From assembly GCA_022452145.1 (NCBI GenBank), contig JAKURY010000007.1, forward strand, positions 31,189 through 95,188: 64,000 bases of DNA, in the 5' to 3' direction. Shown here in pieces: positions 1 through 8,527 of the stretch. Source of the DNA: Acidimicrobiales bacterium. GTDB lineage: Bacteria; Actinomycetota; Acidimicrobiia; Acidimicrobiales; MedAcidi-G1. Each line of letters opens with the position of its first letter. Within the stretch, counting starts at the first letter, position 1. Under the pieces are notes generated by a model. The model saw only the letters and a list, made by a program, of their open reading frames with translations, was not told where the DNA came from and ran no database searches. A program made the position numbers and the translations under genes.

Positions 1-148
1 TTCGCTGGCTCCCGAGCTGGTCGACGTCGACGACCTGGGCAACGCCTTCGAGCTGGACGCCGGGGAGGTACCGGCCGGGCTTGAGGACAAGGCCCGGCTG
101 ATCGTCGACAACTGCCCAGAGTTCGCCATCATGATCGAGGAGGGCTGA
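1..148 (+). CDS. Ferredoxin, C-terminal end only
   Basis: The open frame runs in from the left edge and stops with TGA at 146-148. The visible 48 residues end in DNCPEFAIMIEEG; a lone late Cys in a CPE context is typical of the last cluster ligand of small actinobacterial 3Fe-4S/4Fe-4S ferredoxins. Such proteins pass electrons to cytochrome P450s, and a P450 starts four bases downstream, so the two are probably one transcript. The N-terminal cluster ligands lie outside the window, so the cluster type cannot be read here. Confidence 0.7.
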   Translation, partial: SLAPELVDVDDLGNAFELDAGEVPAGLEDKARLIVDNCPEFAIMIEEG

Positions 149-152
149 CGAG

Positions 153-1406
153 ATGACCGACACCGCCGACACCTCAACCGACCCGGTGGCCGACTCCATC
201 CCCGAGCGTTGCCCGGTGACCGATCTGGCCACCGACTACGACATGTTCGACCCCGATTACCTCCGGGACCCGTACTCGGCATGGGCCGAGCTGCGCGACA
301 CCTGCCCGATAGCCCACACTGAGCGCTACGGCGGGTCCTGGCTGCCCACCAGGTACGACGACCTCCAGGCCATGGCCAAGATGGTCCCGGTCCTGTCGTC
401 CAAGTCGCCCATCGTGATCGATATGCCTGAGGCGCTCGTCAAGGAGGACGCCACCGGCTACAACGCGGCTTCCCCCATCAGCGCCGACCCGCCCGAGCAG
501 AGCTGGACCCGTCGCGCCCTGCTCCCCCACTTCACCCCCAAGGGCATCGCGGCTGACCGGGAGTACACCGAACGGCTCTGCCACGAGTTGATAGATGGCT
601 TCATCGACGAGGGAAGGTGCGACGCAGCGGTCGACTACGCCCAGCAGATCCCGCCGCGGGTGATCGCCAAGAAGCTGGGCGTCGACGACGGGATGGTCGA
701 CGAGTTCATCGAGTGGGTGCGCGGCGTCCTGGAGCTCGGCCTTCAGCAGCCCGAGCTGCGGGCCAAGTACCGCGACATCATCCGGACCTTCTTCGCCGCC
801 GAGGTGGCGGACCGTCGGGCCAACCCGAAGGACGACCTCATCACCGCCCTCTGCCAGACCGAGCACGAGGGCGAACTGCTTCCCGACGAGGTCGTTGTCG
901 GCATGTGCAACCTGCAGCTGGTGGCCGGGATCGACACCACCTGGTCGTCCATCGGCTCGGCCCTGTGGCACTTCGCCGGCCACGAGGACGACCGGAGGCG
1001 CATGGTCGCCGAACCCGGCCTGTGGGACACCGCCATCGAGGAACTACTGCGCTTCTACGCCCCGGTCACTATGGCCCGCAACGCAGCAGAGGACGTCGAG
1101 TACGGCGGGGTCGAGTTCAAGAAGGGCGACAAGATCCTCATGAACTTCCCGGGAGCCAACCACGACCCCGACCACTTCGAGAACGCACACGAGGTGCAAC
1201 TCGACCGCCAGCGCAACCGACACGTCGCCTTCGGCATCGGCATCCACCGGTGCGCCGGGTCGAACCTGGCCCGCATGGAGATGGAGGTGGCGCTCAAGTC
1301 GTGGTTCGAGCGCATCGGCGAGTTCACGCTGTCCGACCCGGACGCTGTGACGTGGGCCGGCGGCCAGGTCCGCGGGCCACGCATCCTGCCCGTCACCTTC
1401 GGCTGA
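153..1406 (+). CDS. Cytochrome P450
   Basis: A soluble bacterial P450 of 417 residues, the usual length. The I-helix oxygen-activation motif AGIDTT is at 258-263, an ExxR motif lies in EELLRFYAP, and the haem-binding loop FGIGIHRCAG puts the proximal thiolate at Cys367. It should hydroxylate a small hydrophobic substrate using electrons from the ferredoxin just upstream. The substrate cannot be read from the sequence; nearby acyl-CoA enzymes and a sulfatase suggest a lipid or other hydrophobic carbon source. It ends 33 bases from the convergent sulfatase gene. Confidence 0.95.
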   Translation: MTDTADTSTDPVADSIPERCPVTDLATDYDMFDPDYLRDPYSAWAELRDTCPIAHTERYGGSWLPTRYDDLQAMAKMVPVLSSKSPIVIDMPEALVKEDATGYNAASPISADPPEQSWTRRALLPHFTPKGIAADREYTERLCHELIDGFIDEGRCDAAVDYAQQIPPRVIAKKLGVDDGMVDEFIEWVRGVLELGLQQPELRAKYRDIIRTFFAAEVADRRANPKDDLITALCQTEHEGELLPDEVVVGMCNLQLVAGIDTTWSSIGSALWHFAGHEDDRRRMVAEPGLWDTAIEELLRFYAPVTMARNAAEDVEYGGVEFKKGDKILMNFPGANHDPDHFENAHEVQLDRQRNRHVAFGIGIHRCAGSNLARMEMEVALKSWFERIGEFTLSDPDAVTWAGGQVRGPRILPVTFG

Positions 1407-1439
1407 ACCAGACGCTGACCCACCGCTGCGGGCAGGCCG

Positions 1440-3782
1440 CTACTGGTTGACCGCCTCGGCGTGGAGCATCCCGGCCGCCACGGCGGCCCGAGTGGCCTCG
1501 TCCACCTCGTCCAGCAACTCGATGGTGACCCCGTGGATGGTCGCCGTGCACTCGAACCCGTGGGGGTACGGCCCTACCGGTGACCCGGTGTCCACGCCGA
1601 CGTCGAACGTCTCGCCACCCCCCGAGAACACCACGGGAACCGTGCGCTCCAGGCGCCCGGAGCCGACGACCACGCCGTCCACGGCAAGGGTGGCGGTGCC
1701 ACCGGCACCGAAGCCCCCGTCATGGTCGAAGAGCAACCGGACCTCGTGGCGCCCGGGATCCAGGACCGAATCTCCGACCACCGTGGTGCGCTCGTGGCCG
1801 TAGAGGTTGTAGTGCCAGGTTGGAACGCCGTCGTCCAGGTAGATCGACCAACCGTTGAAGCTGCCTCCCTGGCAGACGACGACGCCCTCGGCTCCGCCTT
1901 CGGGCACCTCCAGGTCGGCCCAGATCAGGTACGACCGGTTCTTGAGGTTCAGCACCGACCGCTCTGGCATGCGCACGTGGGCCGTCGTGTAGGTCATCCG
2001 GGTCAACCCGGACAGCGGGCTGGGTGCCCGGGCCTCCGGCGAAATGTTCATGGCGGCATCGCGCAGCGGGTACACGCCGTTGCGCAGGCATTCGGAGTCG
2101 AACAGGTCCTGCATCTCGGCCAGCAGCTCGGGCCGGTCGGCGGCGAGGTCCCGACCCTGGGAGAAGTCCTCCCTGATGTCGTACAGCTCCCACTGTTCCT
2201 GCGGGCCGTCGAACGGTGCAGAGCCGAAGCGCACCCACGGCACCCTCCCGTGGAAGCAGGAGGCCATGAAGCCGTCGTGGTAGATGCCCCGGTTGCCCAT
2301 CATCTCGAAGTACTGGGTTCGACGGGCGCTGGCCGCCTCAGGATCGCCGAACGTGTAGCCCATCGACGTGCCCTCGATCGGCATCTGTCGGATGCCGTTC
2401 ACCGACGTCGGCGCCTCGATGCCGGCCGCCTCCAGGATGGTCGGTGCCAGGTCGATGACGTGGTGGAACTGGGTGCGCAGGCCGCCGCCGTCGGTGATCC
2501 GCCGAGGCCAGGAGATGGCCAGGCCGTTGCGGGTGCCGCCGAAGTGGGAGGCGACCTGCTTCATCCACTGGAAGGGTGCGTCCAGGGCCCATGCCCAGCC
2601 GACGTTGTAGTGGCATTCACTCCGGGCGGTTCCGAGGTCGTCGATGTGCTCGAGCAGGAATTCCGGATCCTCCTCGGCACCGTTCTGGAGGGCCGGCAAC
2701 GACCACGTGCCGTGGATGCGCCCCTCGGCCGAGGCTCCGTTGTCCCCGGTGATGTAGACGAAGAGCGTGTCGTCCCATTCGCCCATCGCCTCGATGGCCT
2801 CGATGAGTCGGGCGACCTGGGCGTCGGTGTGGGCGAGGAATGCGGCAAATACCTCCATGAGGCGGCGGGCCACCGGCTTGAACCGGTCCGGGTACTCGTC
2901 CCATGACGGGATCACGTCGGGTCGCGGCGTGTTGACCGTGTCGGACGGGATCACCCCCAGGTCCAGTTGCTGCTCGAAGATGTCCTTCCTCAGGTCGTCC
3001 CAGCCCTCGTCGAAGAACCCCTTGAAGCGGTCCAGCCAGGCATCGGGCACGTGCAGCGGCGTATGGACGGCGCCGGGGGCGAAGTAGCAGAGGAAGGGCC
3101 TGTCCGGTCGGTGCGCCTTGACCCGCTGCATCCAGTCGATTGCCCGGTCGGCGATGTCCTCTGTGAGGTGGTAGTCGCCGCGCCCGAGGTAGGGGGCTAT
3201 GGGGGTGGTCTGGTCGTACAGGTCGGGCTCGAACTGGGAGGTCTCGGCCCCCGGGAACCCGTAGAAGCGGTCGAATCCCAGCCCGGTGGGCCACCGGTCG
3301 AATGGCCCCGCCGGACCCATCTCCCACTGCGGCGTGAGGTGGCCCTTGCCGAACATGCCGGTGGCGTAGCCGTTCTGTCGGAGGACCTCGGCGATGGTGG
3401 CCGCCTCACGGGGGATGACCGTGTCGTAGGCCGGGAAGCTGTTGGCCGCCTCGGTGATCCTTCCCATGTGCACCGTGTGGTGGTTGCGGCCGGTCAGAAG
3501 CGACGCACGCGTCGGCGCGCAGATCGCGGTCGTGTGGAACTGGTTGAACCGCAGCCCATCTGTGGCGACCCGCTCCAGGGCCGGCGCCGGAACCGGCCCA
3601 CCGAACGTGGAGAACGAGCCGAAGCCCACGTCGTCGAGCAGCACGATCACCACGTTTGGGGCGCCTTCCGGGGCTCCGTCAAGAACCATCCGGGCCGGCT
3701 CGCAATCGTCGGTGAGCCGGCTGGTGGTGCCGGCGTACGGCTGCGTGGGGCGGGGGATGGCTATCCCGGTCGGGTCGTCCAT
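1440..3782 (-). CDS. Sulfatase (formylglycine-dependent arylsulfatase family)
   Basis: A 780-residue sulfatase that should hydrolyse a sulfate ester. The metal-binding Asp pair is D50-D51 (LLDDVGFG). The formylglycine site is Cys88 in CAPTR followed by ASLLTGR, the classic C-x-P-x-R plus LTGR signature. A second metal motif, TGDNG, follows later. The last 170 or so residues are beta-rich and may be a substrate-binding region. No signal peptide is seen, so it is probably cytoplasmic. The ATG at 3782 is chosen because it lies just after the CoA-transferase stop; the frame stays open further upstream but only inside that gene. A formylglycine-generating enzyme is not in the window. Confidence 0.93.
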   Translation of the reverse strand: MDDPTGIAIPRPTQPYAGTTSRLTDDCEPARMVLDGAPEGAPNVVIVLLDDVGFGSFSTFGGPVPAPALERVATDGLRFNQFHTTAICAPTRASLLTGRNHHTVHMGRITEAANSFPAYDTVIPREAATIAEVLRQNGYATGMFGKGHLTPQWEMGPAGPFDRWPTGLGFDRFYGFPGAETSQFEPDLYDQTTPIAPYLGRGDYHLTEDIADRAIDWMQRVKAHRPDRPFLCYFAPGAVHTPLHVPDAWLDRFKGFFDEGWDDLRKDIFEQQLDLGVIPSDTVNTPRPDVIPSWDEYPDRFKPVARRLMEVFAAFLAHTDAQVARLIEAIEAMGEWDDTLFVYITGDNGASAEGRIHGTWSLPALQNGAEEDPEFLLEHIDDLGTARSECHYNVGWAWALDAPFQWMKQVASHFGGTRNGLAISWPRRITDGGGLRTQFHHVIDLAPTILEAAGIEAPTSVNGIRQMPIEGTSMGYTFGDPEAASARRTQYFEMMGNRGIYHDGFMASCFHGRVPWVRFGSAPFDGPQEQWELYDIREDFSQGRDLAADRPELLAEMQDLFDSECLRNGVYPLRDAAMNISPEARAPSPLSGLTRMTYTTAHVRMPERSVLNLKNRSYLIWADLEVPEGGAEGVVVCQGGSFNGWSIYLDDGVPTWHYNLYGHERTTVVGDSVLDPGRHEVRLLFDHDGGFGAGGTATLAVDGVVVGSGRLERTVPVVFSGGGETFDVGVDTGSPVGPYPHGFECTATIHGVTIELLDEVDEATRAAVAAGMLHAEAVNQ

Positions 3783-3787
3783 CCGGA

Positions 3788-5140
3788 TCAAGGGCCCTTC
3801 TGGATCGATCGCTGCTCGCCGGGTCCGGACGCCTCCGACTGCGACCCACCCGGTGTGACGGCACCGGCCGACGACAGCTCCTCGATGCGTCGCCGGCTGA
3901 ATCCGATCTCGTACAGGACCTCGACCGTGTGGGCACCCAGGCCCGGCGACGGTCCCCGGACGGCGACCTGGGACGCCTCCATCCGCAACGGCATCCCCGT
4001 CGTGACGTAGTGGCCGAACTCCGGGTGGTCCAGGCCCACTACGAAGTCGTTGGCCACCACCTGGGGATCCTCGAGCGCCTCGTCCGGAAGGTTGTAGCGG
4101 CCGCACGGGTACCCGACTGTCCTGAACGCCTCCAACCAGTGCCCGGTGGTCTCGGCCGCGAAGCACCGCTCGGCCTCGTCGACCACCGCCAGGAACTCCG
4201 GCGACGAGGCTCCGATCCGGGATGCAGGCCGCGGGATCCCGGTGACCTCATGGAACTTGCGGTACAGCCCGGGTGACAGGCCGGCCACTGACACCAGGCC
4301 GTCGACGGTCGCGTAAGTCCGGAAGTAGAGGCGGAAGGCCGTCTGGCCCTGGAGCATGTCGCTCTCGTAGAGAGCCCGCTGCTCGTCGAACCCACCCCCC
4401 GATGACCGGATCTCCTCGAGGTCGGAACGGAAGGACCTGAGGTCGTCCCCGTCGGCCTCGAACCGATGGAGGAGCGCCGTCCCGAGGCCGAGGGCGGTGG
4501 CCAGCAGCGAGGTGTCGACCCGCTGGCCCTCGCCCGTCCGGTCCCGGTCCCAGAGGGCCGCCACCACGGCGAGCGCAGAGGCGATACCGGTCCCGAAGTC
4601 GTTGACAGCCGGCCGCGTCGGTATGGGGACCCCGTTCTCCGACCGGTTCATGATGAACCCGGCGCCGCTCAACGCCTGGACTAGGACGTCGTAGCCACCC
4701 ACATCGGCATCCGGACCGTCGGGTCCGAACGCGGTGTGGGTGAGGTGCACTGCACGGGGATTCACCTCCCTGACATGGTCCCAGCCGATGCCGAACCGGT
4801 CCAGGTCGGAGCCCTTTACCCCGACCAGCACGACGTCGGCCCACCGGAAGAGCCCGTGCAGCACCTCACCGGCATCTTCGGTCCCGAGGTCGAGCACGAT
4901 GCTCCTCTTGCCGGGGTTGATGGCCGCGTATGCCCTTGCCTCGTTCGGGCCGAGGTCGGCCAGGCGGCGCATGGCGTCACCATCCGGTGGCTCGACCTTG
5001 ACCACGTCGGCGCCCATGCCGGCCAGAAGGCGACCGCAGTAGGGCACCGCGGCGTTCTGGGCGATCTCGACCACCCGTATGCCGGACAGCGTCCCTACAG
5101 GGTCAGCGGGGGTAAAGGCTTCAGGCCCTGTGGTGGTCAC
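3788..5140 (-). CDS. Family III CoA-transferase (CaiB/BaiF type)
   Basis: A 450-residue enzyme that should move CoA between carboxylic acids. The N-terminal block GIRVVEIAQNAAVPYCGRLL, the sequence NPGKRSIVLDL and the catalytic-Asp region GGYDVLVQALSG (Asp151, counted from the chosen start) are family hallmarks. The GTG at 5140 is chosen because the fold begins about 20 residues later; the frame is open to 5527, but that would overlap the divergent promoter and acyl-CoA dehydrogenase. The sulfatase starts 5 bases after its stop, so the two are co-transcribed. Together they suggest desulfation and CoA activation of one substrate. Confidence 0.9.
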   Translation of the reverse strand: MTTTGPEAFTPADPVGTLSGIRVVEIAQNAAVPYCGRLLAGMGADVVKVEPPDGDAMRRLADLGPNEARAYAAINPGKRSIVLDLGTEDAGEVLHGLFRWADVVLVGVKGSDLDRFGIGWDHVREVNPRAVHLTHTAFGPDGPDADVGGYDVLVQALSGAGFIMNRSENGVPIPTRPAVNDFGTGIASALAVVAALWDRDRTGEGQRVDTSLLATALGLGTALLHRFEADGDDLRSFRSDLEEIRSSGGGFDEQRALYESDMLQGQTAFRLYFRTYATVDGLVSVAGLSPGLYRKFHEVTGIPRPASRIGASSPEFLAVVDEAERCFAAETTGHWLEAFRTVGYPCGRYNLPDEALEDPQVVANDFVVGLDHPEFGHYVTTGMPLRMEASQVAVRGPSPGLGAHTVEVLYEIGFSRRRIEELSSAGAVTPGGSQSEASGPGEQRSIQKGP

Positions 5141-5300
5141 TTTCCCCCGAATCCGCTGTCGCCCGCGTAGTCGACCGTCACCACGGACGGACACGGATCC
5201 ATCGAAGCATGCAATCCCCCTCGTGCCGGTTCTGCCTGGCCTGGCCGCCCGGCCCGACCGACCCGCCAGACCGTAGCCCCGAGATGTTCGTGGACCCGTG

Positions 5301-5329
5301 TTGACCAATGTTAGCCGTATGGCTAATAC
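5301..5329 (+). promoter_or_regulatory. Promoter of the acyl-CoA dehydrogenase gene
   Basis: TTGACC (5301-5306) and TAATAC (5324-5329) are separated by exactly 17 bases, a good housekeeping-sigma match. Transcription should start near 5336-5337, at the ATG of the dehydrogenase, giving a leaderless message. A palindrome occupies 5311-5326 between and over the two boxes. Confidence 0.75.
5311..5326. promoter_or_regulatory. Palindromic operator TTAGCC-N4-GGCTAA, copy 1
   Basis: A perfect 6+6 inverted repeat, TTAGCC GTAT GGCTAA, lies between the CoA-transferase and acyl-CoA dehydrogenase genes. It fills the spacer of the dehydrogenase promoter and touches its -10 box, as a repressor site would. 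The same 6+6 palindrome with the same spacing is at 10416-10431. The likely ligand is one of the TetR proteins at 6547-7748. Confidence 0.7.
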
Positions 5330-5336
5330 TCTCCCC

Positions 5337-6572
5337 ATGGTCGACGACGCCACCGACGGCCCTGTCGCCGATCCCGGCGACGACGCCGGGCTGGAGGCGT
5401 TCCGGACCGAGGTAAGGCGGTTCCTGGACGACGTCGGGGACCTTACAGCGCACGCCTCCGGCCAACGGACCCTCGAGCGCAGCCGCGCATACCTCGCCGC
5501 CCGGTTCGACGCGGGCCTGGGGGCCATCGACTACCCGGTCGACGACGGGGGGCGCGGCCTGGACCGACGGTACGTGGAGGTCTTCCGCGCCGAGTCGGCC
5601 GACCGGATCACCAGTGACGGTGCCTCGGGCTTCGGGATCGGCATCGGCATGTGCCTCCCCACCATCCGCGACCACGGCAGCAGCGCCCTCCGGGCGCGCT
5701 TCCTGAGGCCCGGCCTCCGCGGCGACGAGGTCTGGTGCCAGCTGTATTCGGAACCGGGGGCCGGTTCGGACCTCGCCGGCCTCACCACCCGGGCCGTCCG
5801 GGACGGCGACGAATGGGTGGTAACAGGCCAGAAGGTCTGGACGTCCGGAGCCACCGATGCAGACTTCGGCATCCTGCTGGCCCGCACCGACTGGGAGGCT
5901 CCGAAGCACGCCGGCATCTCAATGCTGGTCCTCCCCATGCGTCAGGCGAATGTGGAGGTCAGGCCGCTCCACCAGATGACCGGCGTCGCCCACTTCAACG
6001 AGGTCTTCATGGACGGTGCCCGGGTCCCAGCGGACTGGGTGGTCGGCGAGGAGGGCGACGGCTGGCGCATGGCAGTTGCCCTGCTGGCACACGAACGCTC
6101 ATCGATCGGTGGTGGTGGGGGTCGCCAGCCCATCCCGACCGACCGAATTGTCGATCTTGCCCGATCGGCGGGACGAGCCGCCGACCCCCTGGTCCGCCAG
6201 GACCTCGCCCGCCTCGTTACCGGCACCCGGATCGTCCGGTGGCTGAACCTCCGTCCCGGCATTCACCCGTCCATCCCGAAACTCTGGCGCAGCCGTCAGG
6301 GGCGCGATGCCGCCGAGGTCACGTCACGCCTGGCCTTCCCGGGTGGTGCCGCCTGGCTGGGAGATCCCCTGGGTACCACCGAACCCGGCGACTTCGCCGA
6401 CGCCGACGGCTCGCACTGGGCCTACGGAATCTGCGACTCCAGGGCCCACTCGCTCGGAGGCGGAACCGACGAGGTGCAGAAGAACACCCTGGGTGAACGG
6501 GTACTGGGCCTTCCACGCGAACCGGCCACCGACCGGGGGATCCCGTTCAGCCAGGTGCCGAAGAACGGCTGA
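5337..6572 (+). CDS. Acyl-CoA dehydrogenase family protein
   Basis: A 411-residue flavoprotein that should introduce a trans double bond into an acyl-CoA and pass electrons to ETF. The FAD/substrate motif WCQLYSEPGAGSDLAG and the C-terminal GGGTDEVQKNTLGERVLGLP (from about residue 374) are standard. The ATG at 5337 is preferred over the in-frame GTG at 5298 because the promoter predicts a transcript starting at 5336-5337. The gene is divergent from the CoA-transferase/sulfatase pair and overlaps the convergent TetR gene by 26 bases at its 3' end. Confidence 0.93.
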   Translation: MVDDATDGPVADPGDDAGLEAFRTEVRRFLDDVGDLTAHASGQRTLERSRAYLAARFDAGLGAIDYPVDDGGRGLDRRYVEVFRAESADRITSDGASGFGIGIGMCLPTIRDHGSSALRARFLRPGLRGDEVWCQLYSEPGAGSDLAGLTTRAVRDGDEWVVTGQKVWTSGATDADFGILLARTDWEAPKHAGISMLVLPMRQANVEVRPLHQMTGVAHFNEVFMDGARVPADWVVGEEGDGWRMAVALLAHERSSIGGGGGRQPIPTDRIVDLARSAGRAADPLVRQDLARLVTGTRIVRWLNLRPGIHPSIPKLWRSRQGRDAAEVTSRLAFPGGAAWLGDPLGTTEPGDFADADGSHWAYGICDSRAHSLGGGTDEVQKNTLGERVLGLPREPATDRGIPFSQVPKNG

Positions 6573-7173
6573 CAGTCTGACGCTCACCCCTGGCGGCTAC
6601 GCCGGGGTCCAACCCGAACATCAGGGCCCGGAGGACCAGGACCAGGTGTTCCTCCACGACCTCTGCGGTCTCCGGGCCATCCGCCTCGATCCACGGGGAC
6701 AGGGTGGACTCGAACAGGCATCGACTCAGGTGCAGGACCGCGGCGATCCCCACGTCGACGCGGACCGCGGCATCCTCATCCGCGGGCCGGCCCCGCCTGG
6801 CCCGCTCAAGGGCCGCATCGATCGTCGGATGCACGACGTGGGCGTCGTAAACCTCGCCGGAGAGGGAGGCGAAGGCGAGCGCCCGGACGAAGTCAGGTCG
6901 CTGGCGCATCGAGAACGGATCGGTAGGCGCCCAGGAGCCGTCCTCGGGTCCTGCGCCATACGACTCGGCCAGGCGATTGAACCCCTCGCGTAGGACCGCC
7001 TCCTTGCCACCGAAGTAGTGGTGTATCAGGCCGTAGTTCACCCCCGCCTCGGCCGCCAGCCTGCGCCCGGAGATGCGCTCCGGTGGGTCATCCCCCAGCA
7101 GACGTGCCGCCGCGGCGACTAGTGCCTCCACGACCTCGTCGGTTCCCCGGGGTCGCCGCCCGTCGGCCGTCAC
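6547..7173 (-). CDS. TetR-family transcriptional regulator (first of a tandem pair)
   Basis: A 208-residue TetR-type repressor. The N-terminal helix-turn-helix covers about residues 33-54 and contains AAEAGVNYGLIHHYF; the C-terminal ligand domain is divergent. The GTG at 7173 overlaps the stop of the second TetR gene as GTGA, so translation is probably coupled. It is the last gene of a five-gene operon and its 3' end overlaps the convergent acyl-CoA dehydrogenase by 26 bases. It is a candidate ligand of the TTAGCC-N4-GGCTAA operators. Confidence 0.92.
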   Translation of the reverse strand: MTADGRRPRGTDEVVEALVAAAARLLGDDPPERISGRRLAAEAGVNYGLIHHYFGGKEAVLREGFNRLAESYGAGPEDGSWAPTDPFSMRQRPDFVRALAFASLSGEVYDAHVVHPTIDAALERARRGRPADEDAAVRVDVGIAAVLHLSRCLFESTLSPWIEADGPETAEVVEEHLVLVLRALMFGLDPGVAARGERQTVSRSSAPG

Positions 7174-7748
7174 CCGTCGACCTCCAGGCCGACCGAGGCG
7201 TAGAGGCTCAGAACCACGCCGAGGAATCGGGACCGGATCCGGTCGTGATCGCCTTCGGGATCCAGGCCGAGGCTGTGGGCGATGTGCTCGACGAATATCG
7301 GCCATCCCAAGAGCAACAGGGCGATGGCGGCGATAGTTGCGCGATGGTGGGCCGGATCGCCGTCGGGGTCGGCTCCCCGTACCAGGTCCAGCATCGCGTC
7401 CAAGGCCGGATGCGGAGCCCCGGGATCCCGATATGCGTCGTCGAGGGCCACGTGGGCCATGAAGCCGAAGATGCGCCGGTCCTCGAGTGCCACCTCCACG
7501 GCCAGGGGCCTGGTACCACCCTCCATCAGGTCCTCGACGAGCCACGAACCGTGCCGACGCTGGGCCTCGAGCATGAGGTCCCGGGCCGAGTCGAAGTAGT
7601 AGTGGACCAGCCCGTAGTTGACCCCGGCCTCGGCGGCCAGGTCACGACCCGAGATGGTCGATGGCTGTCGTCTGGACATGAGGCGGATGGCAGCGTCCAT
7701 CAGGTCGTGGCGCGCCGTCGATGACCGACCGGGCGATGAGGCGCTCAT
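7170..7748 (-). CDS. TetR-family transcriptional regulator (second of a tandem pair)
   Basis: A 192-residue TetR protein. Its helix-turn-helix (about residues 31-52, with AAEAGVNYGLVHYYF) is nearly the same as that of the downstream TetR gene, while the effector domains differ. This points to an old duplication in which both could recognise related DNA sites but different ligands. Its ATG at 7748 overlaps the enoyl-CoA hydratase stop as ATGA. Heterodimer formation is possible but is only inference. Confidence 0.92.
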   Translation of the reverse strand: MSASSPGRSSTARHDLMDAAIRLMSRRQPSTISGRDLAAEAGVNYGLVHYYFDSARDLMLEAQRRHGSWLVEDLMEGGTRPLAVEVALEDRRIFGFMAHVALDDAYRDPGAPHPALDAMLDLVRGADPDGDPAHHRATIAAIALLLLGWPIFVEHIAHSLGLDPEGDHDRIRSRFLGVVLSLYASVGLEVDG

Positions 7749-8527
7749 TCGGCCCGCCTCGGTCGCAGCAATCCCCCGGCAGGCAGGGGGTTGCCGCTCT
7801 GGGCGAGGTCGAACCGGTCGGCGCCGCCAACGGGTCCACCGGGTACGGCGAGGACCCGGATGGTGGCCTTGATGGCTCGGGCCTCGGCCCGTGGATACGA
7901 GGCGATCTCCGCGGCCAGTATCCTGGCCGCCTCCAGGACGGCGTCGTCGGCGACAACATCAAGGGCGACACCGAGGCGATGGAGGTCGCGGCCGTTGAAC
8001 CGTCGACCGGTGAGGGCCAGTTGCTCGGCGACCGAGGCGGGGTGGCGGGCCAGCAGCCAGGCCAGGTTCATCGGCGCCGCCATGCCCTGGCGGATCTCGC
8101 CCACCTGTAGGAAGGCCGACTCCCCGACCACGAGGAGGTCACAGGACAGGGCAAATGCAGCACCACCGTTGATGGCGAAGTGCTCGAGGGCTCCGATGAT
8201 GGGCACCGGACAATCGAAGATGGCCCGATGTGCGCCGATGAGCGACTCACGCGCAGTGGACAGCCAGGCCGGTGGCGGATCAGCGTTGTACTCCTTCAGG
8301 TCGAGGCCGGAGCAGAAGCCACCGTCGGCACCGTGGAAGAGCACCGCTCCAACGTCATCACGGGCGGCGACGTCGCGGAACGCCTCAGCCAGCAGGTCAC
8401 CCATCGGACCGGTGATGGCGTTCTTCCGGGCGGGACGATTCAGGACGACGGTCGCCACACCCTCGTCCACCGACAGCACGACCTCAGGACCGTAGGCCTG
8501 CTCCTCTGATCGGATGCCGTCCATCAT
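7745..8527 (-). CDS. Enoyl-CoA hydratase/isomerase family protein
   Basis: A 260-residue crotonase-fold enzyme. The first oxyanion-hole block is GGFCSGLDL (about 69-77), the second INGGAAFALSCDL, and a likely acidic catalytic residue lies in VGEIRQG. The usual GGxxE glutamate position is an Asp here, so it may not be a plain enoyl-CoA hydratase. The ATG at 8527 overlaps the preceding stop as ATGA; the next in-frame ATG is at 8524. The frame is open further upstream but only as a shadow of the monooxygenase gene. It probably acts in the same acyl-CoA pathway as the dehydrogenase and CoA-transferase nearby. Confidence 0.9.
   Translation of the reverse strand: MMDGIRSEEQAYGPEVVLSVDEGVATVVLNRPARKNAITGPMGDLLAEAFRDVAARDDVGAVLFHGADGGFCSGLDLKEYNADPPPAWLSTARESLIGAHRAIFDCPVPIIGALEHFAINGGAAFALSCDLLVVGESAFLQVGEIRQGMAAPMNLAWLLARHPASVAEQLALTGRRFNGRDLHRLGVALDVVADDAVLEAARILAAEIASYPRAEARAIKATIRVLAVPGGPVGGADRFDLAQSGNPLPAGGLLRPRRAE

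Noticed and set aside
1722..4010. Plus-strand open frames opposite the sulfatase
   Set aside because: Shadow frames; the minus strand has complete sulfatase motifs.
3783..4166. 128-residue N-terminal extension of the sulfatase
   Set aside because: The extension lies wholly inside the CoA-transferase gene and has no signal peptide or homology.
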